DNA of 64,000 nucleotides from Collybiopsis luxurians FD-317 M1. Taxonomy: Eukaryota; Basidiomycota; Agaricomycetes; Agaricales; Omphalotaceae. The notes beneath the pieces are model-generated. The model was not told where the DNA came from. It made no database searches and saw nothing but the letters and a program-made list of their open reading frames with translations. The DNA lies in the NCBI GenBank assembly GCA_000827265.1, contig KN834749.1, forward strand, positions 1,911,500 to 1,975,499, read 5' to 3'. Below, in pieces: positions 1 to 10,685 of this stretch (position 1 is the stretch's first letter; every line of letters begins with the position of its first letter). The position numbers and the translations under genes are program-made.

Positions 1-1
1 A

Positions 2-1041
2 GATAAATCCGTACAAGTCAAACTTGTTCTCTTAGGTTCGCAAGATCACTTCCATAGAGCCGCTCGCCTTTGCTGCAGCTTGAGCTTCGGCCCAAGCGCA
101 GTATCACCTCCAGCTGTACATGATTACTCTATCTAACTTCGGTTCTATCCAGGTGAAGCTGCTGTGGGCAAGTCTTCAGTGGTGCTTCGCTTTGTACGTT
201 TCACAAATTAACTAGTACTACCCACTAAAGTTTTTCTCGTTATCAATGCAGGTGTCGGACGAGTTCCAAGCCAACAAGGAACCTACTATCGGCGCTGCGT
301 TTTTGACGCAGAAATGTCGACTTGAAGATAGAGTTTTGCGTTATGAAATATGGGATACAGCTGGCCAGGAGCGATTTCATTCATTAGCAGTGCGTCTTTT
401 AAAGAAAAAACATTGCTCGATGATGACTTTTTTCTTCTTTCATAGCCTATGTACTATCGAAATGCCCAAGCCGCAGTCGTCGTTTACGATATTACCAAGG
501 CTTCGAGTCTAGAGAAGGCCAAATCCTGGGTCAAGGAATTGCAACGACAGGCAAATCCGAACATTGTTATTGCTCTCGCTGGAAACAAGCTTGACCTGGT
601 CCAGCCTTCGTCATCACCGTCAGGAGCTCCCTCGTCTGAATCTGAAGACGAAGCAGACGATGCTACTGCTACGCCCGGAGAAGCTCCTTCTTCAGCAGGT
701 GGCGAACCGGAAAGTTTGAGGCAGGTCCCCAGAGAAGAGGCACAAGCTTATGCCACTGAAGCTGGCTTATTATTCTTCGAGACAAGTGCCAAAACTGGAG
801 AGGGAATCGTCGAGATCTTCACGGAAATAGGTCTGTAGCTTCTATCTGGTTTGTAACTGGTGCGGTTGACAATGTTATCTTGTTTTCAGCCAAAAAGATA
901 CCCATTGAACACATTCTGGCAGCTACGCGGGGCGGTGCTGGCCGCCCCGGCGCTGCAGGCGGACGCGCCGGCACCACACAGGAGGGAGCTGTGAATCTAG
1001 AAGAGAATGCCAATAAATCTAAAGACGCTTGCAATTGTTAA
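2..1041 (+). CDS. VPS21: Rab5-type small GTPase, 5' end outside window
   Basis: Early-endosomal Rab GTPase of the Rab5/Vps21/Ypt5 class, which controls endosome fusion and vacuolar sorting. Visible exons are 2-35, 153-193, 252-389, 446-830 and 890-1041; the start codon lies left of the window. Motifs in order are the P-loop GEAAVGKSS, the Rab5-specific switch I with [25 protein letters not shown] and ETSAK. The C-terminus is Cys-Asn-Cys, a CxC site for double geranylgeranylation. Between NKLD and ETSAK there is an extra Ser/Glu/Asp/Pro-rich stretch of about 40 residues that canonical animal and yeast Rab5 lack; it is contiguous with the exon and in frame. The P-loop glycine codon is split by the first visible intron. 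The gene is convergent with the arrestin gene. Family assignment is secure; exon borders are by inspection. Confidence 0.93.
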
Positions 1042-1356
1042 AAGGGTTGTTTGGTCCAGCTTCCCTTTTTATATATCTACTATATGGATGTCGTCCTCTC
1101 TGTCTGATGCTCATCGCGGCCCCACCTCTACGCTGTTTCTTTTTGCTCGTCTCCTTCCTTAATCTTTTGTTCCCGGCACCCATCACTCTTATACGTACAT
1201 GTATCGTGCTCTTTTATTAACTATAGGACAGGCAATTGGAATATTCATTATACATCGCCCTATTTGAGATGGCTCATCAAGTATTACATGTACATTCACA
1301 CCCACAAATCGATTCTGCATGTTGTACAATTCACGGCTCCACCTAGTACAGACCAT
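1042..1356. other. Convergent 3' intergenic region
   Basis: About 315 bases between the stop of the Rab5 gene (+) and the stop of the arrestin gene (-). It is T-rich on the + strand and should hold both 3' untranslated regions and polyadenylation signals. I see no gene or RNA here. Confidence 0.6.
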
Positions 1357-3386
1357 CTAGTCCATGTAAGGAGGTGGACGAGTGACATGCTCTGCGTGGT
1401 TCTCTGGAACAAGATATGGGGGCGGTGCATGCCCATGAGACACTGGAATTTCAGGAGGAGGTGCTGGTGATGGAGTGTGTAGCCTGGGCGACTCAACGGG
1501 AGGTGATCTTTGACGAGATTGATCTGGTGATCTAAAGTCAGAATCAATCGAGGGAGGAGGATCCGAAGGATCATCCAGAGCGGGAGGTGGAGGTGGAGGC
1601 TCTGTAGAATCATTCTCATGCTGCACTTGCGCCGTCAGCACTAAACCCAGGGCCTCGATTGCCCTTTCCGGCTCAGCCATGTCAGCTAGCTGAGTAACGT
1701 TCGTATCTCTACTAGCCATCTCTAGCGTAGGCGGCGGTGTAGATGACCGTTGCATGTCTTCTGAATGACCATCAAATACCTCAGATACGGTGAACCCATA
1801 CAACGACCCTTCTCCATCGACGACGTACATTGATTGCGGCAGTTCTGAATATGTTTGCTCAGGTTCGGGGGGGATGATGATTTCTCGTTCCGATTCCAGA
1901 AATGTGGGTAAGCGAGCAGAGGTCGAAGCTTCTGAGGCAGAAGAAAAGAAAGGCGGAGGAGCGTCTCGTTCTTCGAATGGAGGAGGAGCGCCGTGATAGA
2001 TGCCACTAGGCCCAGCCTCTCCTTCGGAGTAATGTGGAGCTAAATCGTCCTCATAGCGATTTGTTTTGACAGGGGGACGATCATGTTTCTTCTGATAAGC
2101 TTCATCTGTCGAACTCCCGACTTCTGGCAGAGAAGCAGAGGGGGGGAGAATTGAGATAGGAATAGTGATGGTCGAGATGCGTTCTGTTCGACTACCAACG
2201 TTCACAAACGAGATATGAACGTTGATTTGGAACGTGACCGAGTGGAGGAGGGTAAACTGCGTGATTGAAGAAAAGTCAGTATCTCCTTCAAGTTGCTCGT
2301 AATCTGAACTAGGCAGATGTGACATGTTATTCGACGGCGAGGAAAATGGGGAGGCTTGATGCATGACAAAGCGCAATCGGACAGGAAGAGAGGAATGAAA
2401 ACGACAGGATGCGCCGGAGCGTGCCAGAGTTGATCGAAATGTAGTATCTGAATACAGAGGCGACGCAGCAGCTTTAGAAGACTGCATATGCTTTTCAGGA
2501 GCAAGCATCGGTGAAGCACTTGTACCCTCGGCCACAGCATCGATGTTGGCATCTGGAGTTTCCAAATGCTCCTCAAGCTTCCTGCCTACTTCATCATCAT
2601 CATCATCATTGTCACGTTTGATCTTTATTATCTGCACGAGCTCCGTCTTGACGTTACGTAGTCTGAGACCATCGTCTACGACGGCCTCTCGTGTTGGAGG
2701 GGGAATAGTAACATAGACTGGGATAGGTTCACCGACTTTATAAGTCAGCCGCGGAACCTCTACATGGACCGAAGCTGGCTGCTCCAAGGAATGAGTCTCT
2801 GGCGCAGTTGGCACGGAATGCAGATGTGCAGTGAACCGTTTGGTATGAACATCTAGGCTTTTGGAAAGCGCTGGAAGATCTATATTCACTGGGTGAAGCG
2901 TGGCCGTAAGGATATGGGAAAGAGAAGAATGAGGAGTCATTATGGATTGAGGGGTATCCGGCGTCAGGGGAATAGCGAATAGCAAAGATGAGGGGGGCGA
3001 AGTCACTGCAGGATTCGCTGACCGCGACCACAAAACGATCTCAGACATCCCCAACTCGATTTCTTTTGTAAAAGCTGTTTCGACCGTCCTCAAGCTCACA
3101 GTTCTACACTAACGGTTGAGAACATGAACAAGAGAAGGAGTAACGGAACTCACACTCTATCCCAAGACTCTGCACCAGCTCCTTTGATCTGCAGCTCACC
3201 CTCGATGGCTGCTCTCTCATCTTCTGCGCCCAGATATCCCTTTTGAAAGTTTACTGTATCGACTGTCGGTACAATAAGCAGTTGAGGCTCAGAAGGACCT
3301 CCTGAAGAGTCTGTCGTGTCTGAACGTGCAGAGATATCATCCGGATCCTCCTGCGAATAGGTTGGGGGTGGAAGTAAGTCAGACAT
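1357..3386 (-). CDS. Alpha-arrestin-like protein with three PPxY motifs
   Basis: Arrestin-fold trafficking adaptor, probably of the ART/arrestin-related class that recruits a Rsp5/Nedd4 ubiquitin ligase to membrane cargo. Exon 1 is 3386-3154 and exon 2 is 3103-1357, joined by a 50-base intron, giving about 659 residues. The arrestin sandwich occupies roughly residues 35-330 with beta-rich segments, a Val-Gly-Glu-Pro-Ile-Pro-Val-Tyr-Val strand and a poly-Asp loop. PPxY motifs are visible at the extreme N-terminus (PPTY, near residue 8) and twice in the last 20 residues (both PPPY), exactly where WW domains would bind. The middle of the C-terminal half is Pro/Ser/Glu-rich and probably disordered. 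The fold call rests on pattern, the adaptor role on the PPxY motifs; cargo is unknown. Confidence 0.8.
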
Positions 3387-3518
3387 TTACGAACAGCTTG
3401 TGGTATACATCGAATCCAGTTATAAAGCCGGTTCGCGCGCACAGCGTCCATTGCCATGATCAAAACACGTAATACATGACTTGAACATTCGAAAGCAGTA
3501 CCCAATTATTACTATACA

Positions 3519-6250
3519 TCAATATTCCACCCGGATTAAACTCTCTAGTTCAGCAAACATCACCTCGTCTGCTTGAACTTCCCTGCATAATAATATATCC
3601 CATCCTATATCTGTGTATCCACCCAACATTCCTGTGCCTCGTTCGAAATCGTTTTCTCCGACCTCCCCATAACCTATTCCAAACGAGAGAGTAGGTGCAA
3701 TGCCCTTTGAGTTATCGAACGAATCCTCCCCATCGTCAATAAGTTTCAGAGTCTCGATAATCCTTCGCACAATGACCGAGAAGAACTGCCTTGTTTCAGG
3801 ATTATTTTGAACAAACAGCTTTTGGATGATTCGCATCATCACGCTTTTGAATCCCAAACTGCGATCGGCTTTCACCCTCGCCTTGAGCTCGGGAGGGAAG
3901 ATGAACCCGAGAGTATAGAGGGACATGACTGTTTTTTCCACGTAGCTCAACCACACTTCCCTCACCGCCAGTTGAAAATCGACATCGAGCACCGGCAGAC
4001 GATGTACGATAGCCACAAAGGTAAACCACAGAGACGGGCGAGAGACTGCCTTTGAGAAAAGCAGCCGATTGGCATCTGATTGTCCGAGGCGAGTGAATAC
4101 CTCGAGGGCGAGGTCAGCGAGAGCAGGCGGTTTCAGTGTACCCCCAAGGGGCACCCCGGAAAATTGAACAGAAGCCAGAGGTGATACAGCTTCTACTGGG
4201 TCCACAAGATAAGACGCTATCAGATGAAAGATGCGACGGGCCGTCGATAATGATGTGGCGCCTTCGGAGAAGACAATAGTTGGCGCGAGTAAGCTCAGGA
4301 TGTTGAGCACGTCTTTTCGCACGGCAAGGACATCAGTAAGGGATAAAGCTTGGGAAGTAGGGATATAGGTTGAGTTATCTTCCGAGACTCCACATAGCCG
4401 CAATATAAAGTCCAACAGTCGTTTATGGTTGGCTAAGAACGGAACGTTGTCCGAAAAAGTACAGAGATTACGAATGATATTAGTGACGGTGAGGATAAGG
4501 TTCGCCGGTCGCTGCCGTGGTCCAATCTGAGCAGATTTAGAACCTTGTCGCCGTTCCAACCCTGCGAAAGGTTGGGTTTCCGCTTCATAGATAGTCTCTA
4601 CAAGCTCGCGGTTAGTGATGATGTGGGGATTGTCTTGAATGTTGATAGGTTCGGGGACGTCTTTAACATCGCCAAAAGCAAGGTCTTCCACAAGATCCAG
4701 AACCTCCTCCAATAAATCGGGACAGTTGGTAATTGGGAACCCAGCTGTGGGCGTTTGCCCCTTCATAGTCGACAGGAGGGTAAAAGTGGTCAAGGCATAA
4801 GAGAGTTCTGTCGAGAGTTTGGAACGTATAGACATTGTCAACGCGTCAATGTCGATTGTCCCCCATTCGTTCAGATCCCGGAGAGGCCGCCGTGAAGAGT
4901 TGAGTATTTCAGCCTCTATAGCCTTTAGGTCACGTCCGCCATAGGTTTCAATCTCGCGGACGAGGGGCTTGTACTCGATTTTCCGACGGGAGAGCTCTTG
5001 ACGTGTCCGAGGTGGACCAGTCATAGTGGCAGGCGTGGGCGTTTGTGAAGTTGGATTGAGACCAGGGTGAGGTCCCACGAATGACGGATCGGAAGCAGAC
5101 CCTACCGGCTAAAACGGAGACTGGTCAGACATCATTCATTTGGGCTTAGCGGGGGCTTACGAAAACGCTATCAACGGTTTCTGGGGGGGTTGTATGTAAG
5201 GACTTGGTATAGAGTATGAGCTTGATAAAAGGGACGAACCAGTTTTCTGCCGCGTTCTTTTTCCTTCTTCTTCCTGTTCCAATTTTCGCTTGACACCTTG
5301 GAGGTCCTGGTCGAGAGTTGGAAGGTCGAGGATAGCGCTGTTGCCGTCTGATTGCATAGACGGTGGGGGTAGGGAAGAAGAGGAGGAAGACTGCGCAGCA
5401 AGGCCCATGCTAGGACCTCGTTGCGTGGAAGGGCCATTGGCGGAAGGGCCAGACGGCCTCATGGCTTGAGCCTTCTTTTGCTGTTCCATGATGTTTTGCC
5501 GATATAGTTGTTCAAAAGGAAAAAGAATTTTGGAATAGAATTGAATGAGACTGGGCTGGGCGGATTCGGGGAGATCGAGCAGAGGGACTATAGCTTGCCA
5601 ACCATTTTCCTTGTTTAGCTGTATAGCAACACTTTGGTCAGGAGAAATGAAGACGGCTCGGAAAAGAAAATTGACAGACATTAACAAAGCCACCACGTTG
5701 CCAAACTACAGACCAGAGTTGAAACAAATGAAGATCCTTTCCAGCAATTTTGAATATGCCAGGCTCAGAGCCTGTCTGAATATCCTTGAAGGGGGAGGAG
5801 ATGGGGTCATAATTGGGAGTGGGAACACCAGTGAGAGCGGGGGGTAAAGGCTGATTGCGCTTTGCAAAGAGTGAAGCAAGGGAAGCGGTGAAACTGTTTG
5901 CTTTTTCTCTGAATAGATTCTGAGGACGAGTTGGTGGATTTTGAGTCATTGAACGTTCGAGCAAAGGGGAAGCGGGGGGCGCTTGATTTGGGGTTGGTCC
6001 GAAAAATAACCCGGGATTTGTCGAATTTGCTCCGGACACCAGCGACGAGCCTTTCAGGTTTCCCTGTTGTCTTGCTTGTCCTACAGCCGTCAACGCTGCC
6101 ATTTGTTTTGCTTGCGCAGCATCAAGTATCTGTCCGTTTAGTGACGGACCTTCGAACGGGTTGTTGGACGACATTCCATTCTGAGGGCTGGAAAGAATAA
6201 TATAAGTATAGTATACGATTGAAATATTAGAAAAAAAAGACTTACAACAT
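3519..6250 (-). CDS. SWI1: SWI/SNF subunit SWI1 (ARID domain)
   Basis: DNA-binding ARID subunit of the SWI/SNF chromatin-remodelling complex. Proposed exons are 6250-6246, 6187-5680, 5618-5240, 5180-5161 and 5108-3519, giving 833 residues. The ARID domain spans about residues 125-210 and is interrupted by a 61-base intron right after GGFVN; joining it to LNKENGWQAI restores the normal ARID spacing. The large C-terminal half is an all-helical region typical of SWI1/BAF250. The 20-base exon 4 is inferred because it is the only way to keep frame with two normal-sized introns (59 and 52 bases). The coding start is uncertain: a methionine at 6174 would also work, but the 6245-6188 intron has a good GTAAG donor. 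It is divergent from the DUF1764 gene. Confidence 0.85.
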
Positions 6251-6307
6251 GGCTGAGCAAGGGAGTGTACAATCTGACACATCACCCATCATTTCCTCAC
6301 AACCTCC
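6251..6307. promoter_or_regulatory. Very short bidirectional promoter SWI1/DUF1764
   Basis: Only 57 bases separate the proposed start codons of SWI1 (-) and the DUF1764 gene (+). If SWI1 starts at 6174 the space becomes 133 bases. No TATA box is visible. Both core promoters and 5' leaders must overlap here or extend into the neighbouring coding or intronic sequence. Confidence 0.5.
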
Positions 6308-6971
6308 ATGGCTAATTCTGAAATCGACGATATTTTTGCTAAAAAATCAAAATCTCTACCTTCTGCTCCCCCAAAACCTTCCAAAAAGGACAAAAAGCGG
6401 AAACGAAAGGCCTCAGAGCCCGATTCTAATTCTAACAAGGCTCCAGAGACCATCATCGATCCTTCCACCAGCATCCCTAGTTCAAAACGAATAAAACTTT
6501 CAAAACCCACAGTGTCATCTACCACCGTAAAGGATAAGGAGAAATTCAAAGATTCCAGAGGTTCAGGACCTCGTATGTCTATCTTGAGCTCACTTCATAT
6601 GATCCCCTCATACATCTACCTCAAGGTCGCAAAACCGAGGAGGGTTACTCAATATACAAAGCTGATGAGCTAGGTTTAAGAGACGACGACAAAGGCGGAG
6701 GTAATTGTCAAATCTCATTTACCGCCTTACATTCCAGACTTTTTTTTTTAATTACTTTTCAGACACACCGCTCTGTCCGTTCGACTGCGATTGCTGCAAG
6801 TATTTCGAGACTTCTCTGCCAAAGCAAATCGCTAACTTGAATGTCCACAGGTTTTTAAGCAGAAGCCTATGTATCAATCATCGTCGTCATCATCATCATC
6901 GTAATCCACCAGACCGGGCTTGGCCGGTTCAACCAACGAGTCCCCAAACGGATCCTTCTCCGACGCGCTAG
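6308..6971 (+). CDS. DUF1764 family protein
   Basis: Small conserved eukaryotic protein of unknown function. Exons are 6308-6572, 6626-6700, 6763-6799 and 6851-6971, about 165 residues. The N-terminus starts with the family signature SEIDDIFA, followed by a lysine-rich KKDKKRKRK stretch (likely nuclear or nucleolar), then KFKDSRG, RKTEEGYSIY and the cysteine signature CPFDCDCC. Family members usually end right after this Cys-rich motif, whereas here the last exon adds about 40 His/Arg/Pro-rich residues. That tail overlaps, in antisense, the last 98 bases of the cyclin H gene. The 51-base final intron has GTATTT, a GCTAAC branch point and a CAG acceptor, so I favour splicing although reading through would also stay in frame. 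Family call is firm, function is not known. Confidence 0.82.
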
Positions 6972-8143
6972 TCGTCTTCTGTCCTTCTGCCTTTCGATTC
7001 CTCTTCTCTTCCGCCTTCTTTTCCGCTTCCGCTTTTCTCGCCAAATAAGCCTTGGTTCCAACCACCTTTTCCGGATTCTTACATGTTCGCAGTCGACGGT
7101 CAACCTCTCGTACAGCTTCGACGTTTGGCACCCTGCCTGTATTCATGATCATGGTTCGGATGTTGTGGAGGGTTGCAGAAAGCGCCGTTGTTGATGGTCG
7201 AGGTGGAATATCGGAGTGGTTTTCTGGTATCGCGGTGTTTGCTTTTGAATCCAACCATTTGTTTGCCAACTCTGGGGCAACGATAGATACACAAGCCAGG
7301 GCAATTTGAGATGGTGCGTAGATGAATTCAGCGTCAGTCAATCGTGCAGCACGAATATGAGCGAGTGCGGAGTCGTATACAACGCTTTCTGTTTTAGCAA
7401 AGTCTGGGTGTGCATCGGGAAGATTCTATCGGAGAGTCCGTCGACGTGTTATGAGAACGTAAATAACACTGACCTGAAGATCAAGCCATATGCCCCATAA
7501 TGCACGATGCGCATGCCACACTGCAAACTCGAATCCAAGGCTCTGTGCGACTAAAAATTCAAGATCGAGCACGTCCGATGCTACAGTATTAGGTATATGA
7601 GATGTATAGGCGTCCAGAGAAATCGGATTATTCGTCGTTTTGGTCGCAAGAAACAGAGTCGTGAGCCTAGAAGACTGACCATTTAAGCCTATACACAATT
7701 GACAGCTCGGGGACACACATGACATTTTTTGGATGCCAATCCATGACAGTATTCTTGAGATAGAATCGCTTGAGGTAACTCGCAGCAGTTGCCTCTACCT
7801 CTTCGGAAAAACGGAAGTGGCCGCAAAGCTGGCTGATTTTGTGGACATAGAATGTAACCAATAAATGCTCCTCGTCGGCAGTGACAAAAGAAACGTTCGA
7901 TGAGGATCCTGGCTATGCATGACTTGCGCTGAGAATACGTCGCATGGAAACCCGAGTTCCAGACCTCACCTCGTAAGCCTCAAATGTTTTCCGAATGACA
8001 TTGACTGCTGCCTCGTTCAGCGCTGACCGTATATGAGCCAGACGTTCTGGGGAGAATCTCCAGTTCATGAACTGGGTACTCGCTTCGTAAAGGGGTCTTT
8101 TCATCGGCGGCTGTACATTGCTGGCAGTGTCCACGGAAGGCAT
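6874..8143 (-). CDS. CCL1: Cyclin H of TFIIH/CAK (Ccl1)
   Basis: Regulatory cyclin of the CDK-activating kinase module of TFIIH, acting in transcription initiation and CDK activation. Exons are 8143-7970, 7912-7719, 7666-7474 and 7425-6874, giving 370 residues. N-terminal YEAST-QFMNWRFS-like helix, first cyclin box with YLKRFYLKNTVMDWHPKNVM and second cyclin box with APSQIALA mark the cyclin H/Mcs2 type. Splicing at 7718-7667 restores NVML-TTLFLATK, which is the expected cyclin-box helix. The C-terminus is charged and ends in a run of eight Asp after a Lys/Glu-rich coiled stretch. Its 3' end overlaps the DUF1764 gene on the other strand. The upstream Thr-Val in frame is not preceded by ATG, so I start at 8143. 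Confidence 0.92.
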
Positions 8144-8427
8144 GACAGTCAAAGGACAGACTCAGACACTTGACGCGATGTCGAGGAAGGCGGCTAGACC
8201 TAGAGGTCACGTGTTTAATATGATATTAGGCGCCCAATAACCGATTCGGACGCGGACTCTTTTCGCGTTTCCAAGGTGAGTGTCAGGTACCGCCAGCCAA
8301 TCAATTATCTTCGGGAACAGGACGCTCCCAAATGCCAATATTGCGCTGAATTCGTTTGTCTTCCTCTCTTCGTTTCTCCCAGCTTCTTGCTTGGAATTTG
8401 GTCTCCTACACGCTCTTTGGAAAAAGG
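8144..8427. promoter_or_regulatory. Divergent promoter CCL1/GPI protein with CACGTG
   Basis: A 284-base divergent intergenic region. It contains a palindromic CACGTG E-box at 8208-8213, 65 bases upstream of the CCL1 start codon. No clear TATA box is seen. The E-box would be read by bHLH proteins such as Cbf1 or Ino2/4-like factors; that use is inferred. Confidence 0.45.
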
Positions 8428-9578
8428 ATGCCATTGGTGCTGGACCGCCGGCATCTGCTGTTGCTTTTTATCACACTCACTGCCTTTGTTCTGCATGCCC
8501 ACGCAGGTCAAGGCTTCACAAACGGCCTTGCGATTATCGATGCACCTAGTCCCGACAGGTTAGTTCGACAAAATGCGCTTGATATCCAGGCAAACTTACT
8601 CGATATCCTAGTCCTGGACATGCTGGCAGCGCTCTTCCTATCGCTATAGATGTATTTGACATCACTACCTCTCTACCTACCTTTCTCTGAACCGCTCACA
8701 GGTATCCGGTGACGGTCAGCTGAACTTTCCCGACGTCTCAAATCCTGCCTCTACAGCAGCAACGCACTTTAGTCTTTTGGAGATATATCTCGTATCCGCA
8801 GACACAAGTCTTAATTTGACAGTGTCAAATGGCACTCAACTACTGACGCAGGAGCCTGGAAGTACAGTCAAACATCTCAATTGGATTGTTCCAGACTGTA
8901 TACCCAAAGGAGATTACAATGTACGAGCGCGCAGAATAAACTGATGAACGAAAGCTCATTTTCTTCTTCCTTCCACGATCAGTTGACCTTTTACGAAACT
9001 TCCATATTCCAAGGCCAACCATATTTCATAATAACACCTGTCCCTATTCCAATCCAGAACTCCAATCCGTCCAATACTCCTTGTTCACAAACCACGGGAG
9101 TCACCGTGAATTCTCTGCAAGGTCAGCCACAGGCTCAAAGTCCTTTGTCACAGCCGATCTTCCCCGCAGGAGGCCAGTTCTCCTCCACGTCGTCAGGACC
9201 AGCATTCGTGACAATCACGCTCTCAGGACCCCTTCCTTTCCCCGCACCGAGCACAGTAACTCTAACTCCTTCCGCATCTCCCACAACTGTGTTTGTAGTA
9301 TCTATGACTACAGAAACAGTCACGACCACCGGACCTTCTGGGTTCTTAACTGAAACGTGAGTACAGGAACTCAATCTGATAGAAATTTCTTCTACGAACT
9401 GCCGACTGATGCTTCTTTGTTCAGTTTAACAGAGACTGCATGGTCTTCAACCCTGGCAGTCACACAGAATACTGACGGTTTCTTCCCGGTTAATGCCGGC
9501 TCAAGCCCACATCGGATGGAGATTGGTATATTGTTTTGCGTCTCAGTTACTGTGGGGTTCTGGACTCTTTTGGCATGA
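8428..9578 (+). CDS. Secreted Ser/Thr-rich GPI-anchored-type protein
   Basis: Probable cell-surface protein of a family common in Agaricomycetes; exact role unknown. Exons are 8428-8558, 8612-8651, 8702-8920, 8983-9356 and 9425-9578, giving 305 residues. A signal peptide is clear at residues 1-26 (hydrophobic LLLLFITLTAFVL, then Ala-His-Ala). It is followed by a beta-rich extracellular domain of about 130 residues, then a Pro/Ser/Thr-rich stalk full of Thr-Val repeats, and a hydrophobic C-terminal helix of about 20 residues with small residues before it, as in GPI-anchor signals. The layout resembles the fungal Ser-Thr-rich GPI-anchored (Kre9/Knh1-like) domain proteins. I have no direct evidence for the anchor beyond the tail. 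Confidence 0.75.
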
Positions 9579-9690
9579 TACTTTGTCGTTCTGCTTGATG
9601 TATATACCTGAGTGTATCAGTTTCCTTCGAGCCGTTGACGTAAGTCAATGAGTACGGAAGCAAGAAAGGCTGGCGCGCTGTCGTGAAAAT

Positions 9691-9696
9691 CACGTG
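9691..9696. promoter_or_regulatory. CACGTG E-box upstream of the 9747 gene
   Basis: Palindromic CACGTG, 51 bases before the start codon of the DUF7726-like gene, in a 168-base intergenic space. The position and spacing resemble the other E-boxes of this window. Confidence 0.35.
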
Positions 9697-9746
9697 GTCA
9701 TTACCCGAAACTCAGACTCTTCCTCACAGTACCCTCACCATCCATC

Positions 9747-10595
9747 ATGCCGAGTAAGCGCAGATCAGATTCGGAGGACGTCATTGACGTCCCAGACTCC
9801 CGCTCGATTGACGGGCACTCGACCAAGGAGAATGACAAGCCTGTGCCCCCTCCAAAAAAGAAATCCCACCTCTCTAACGATTCTAGGGCTGGTGAAGACT
9901 CGTCTAGTGAGAACAAAGGAAAAAAAGGGGGGAAAGGCAAGGTTCTGATGAACCCTGCGTGTCTTCTGCGTGGCAGGATGTGATACTCGAGGCAAACAAC
10001 GACGTAAGTTTCCTTAAGCAAGCTTACCCTCCTTTAAATACCTGAATGCTTTTCAGGGAGACGTTCCAGTTTAGTAAGTCGCGTATTTTATCGACAAGCT
10101 CGCACCTGTTTATCTGAATTCATCATTCTAGTGACGACTACGCTGAAATCCGACGCAAGATTCGCGCTCTTTCTCAGACGTCTGGGTTCAAAGTAGGCGC
10201 GTTTTCAACGTCGACTTTGCTTCATTTACTCAATGCTCGACCAGATCACTGCCTGGCTGAAAGAAATCGGCAATGTCAACCATAATTCTTACAATAATTT
10301 CAGTGAGTCGCGACTACATGCATCAGACTTTGAGATTCAAGTTTTGCAGTGAAAGCAAAAGGACGCAATGACGGAGCTGCCAATAAAACGTACTATGCTG
10401 CGTACGTCTTACTTGCTAACAAAATCTCATCGCTCACTAATTGGGCTTTACAGATACGTTTATTTCGAAAAAGTCCGCATTGCTGCAGGAAAGAAGAAGA
10501 CTGTCGGTCGAATCCGTAATGAGGCTGAACAACCCTCCGGGTTCCCTCTCACAAATCCTCCCCGAGGGGTCTGGATCATGTCTGCCAAACACTAG
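9747..10595 (+). CDS. Small fungal nuclear protein, DUF7726-like
   Basis: Unknown function. Exons are 9747-9941, 9977-10003, 10057-10073, 10132-10192, 10245-10302, 10350-10401 and 10454-10595, giving 183 residues. The N-terminal 70 residues are charged and lysine-rich with a likely nuclear localisation signal (PPPKKK). The conserved core after it reads VPVYDDYAEIRRKIRAL, then WLKEIGNVNHNSYNNFM and a KGRNDGAANKTYYAAYVYFEK segment; I associate this with the fungal domain DUF7726. The third exon is only 17 bases. The first intron would be just 35 bases, below the usual range; an alternative is a homopolymer length error in the A6/G6 run at about 9919-9932, which would allow a continuous reading frame. 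Core family call is moderate. Confidence 0.65.
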
Positions 10596-10685
10596 ACCAG
10601 TCGCCATGTACTGAGCTCATTTCTTTTTTTTTTCGTACCATAGCCAATGTCTGCGCGCATGTATATACTAAACCTTCTAATTCAG

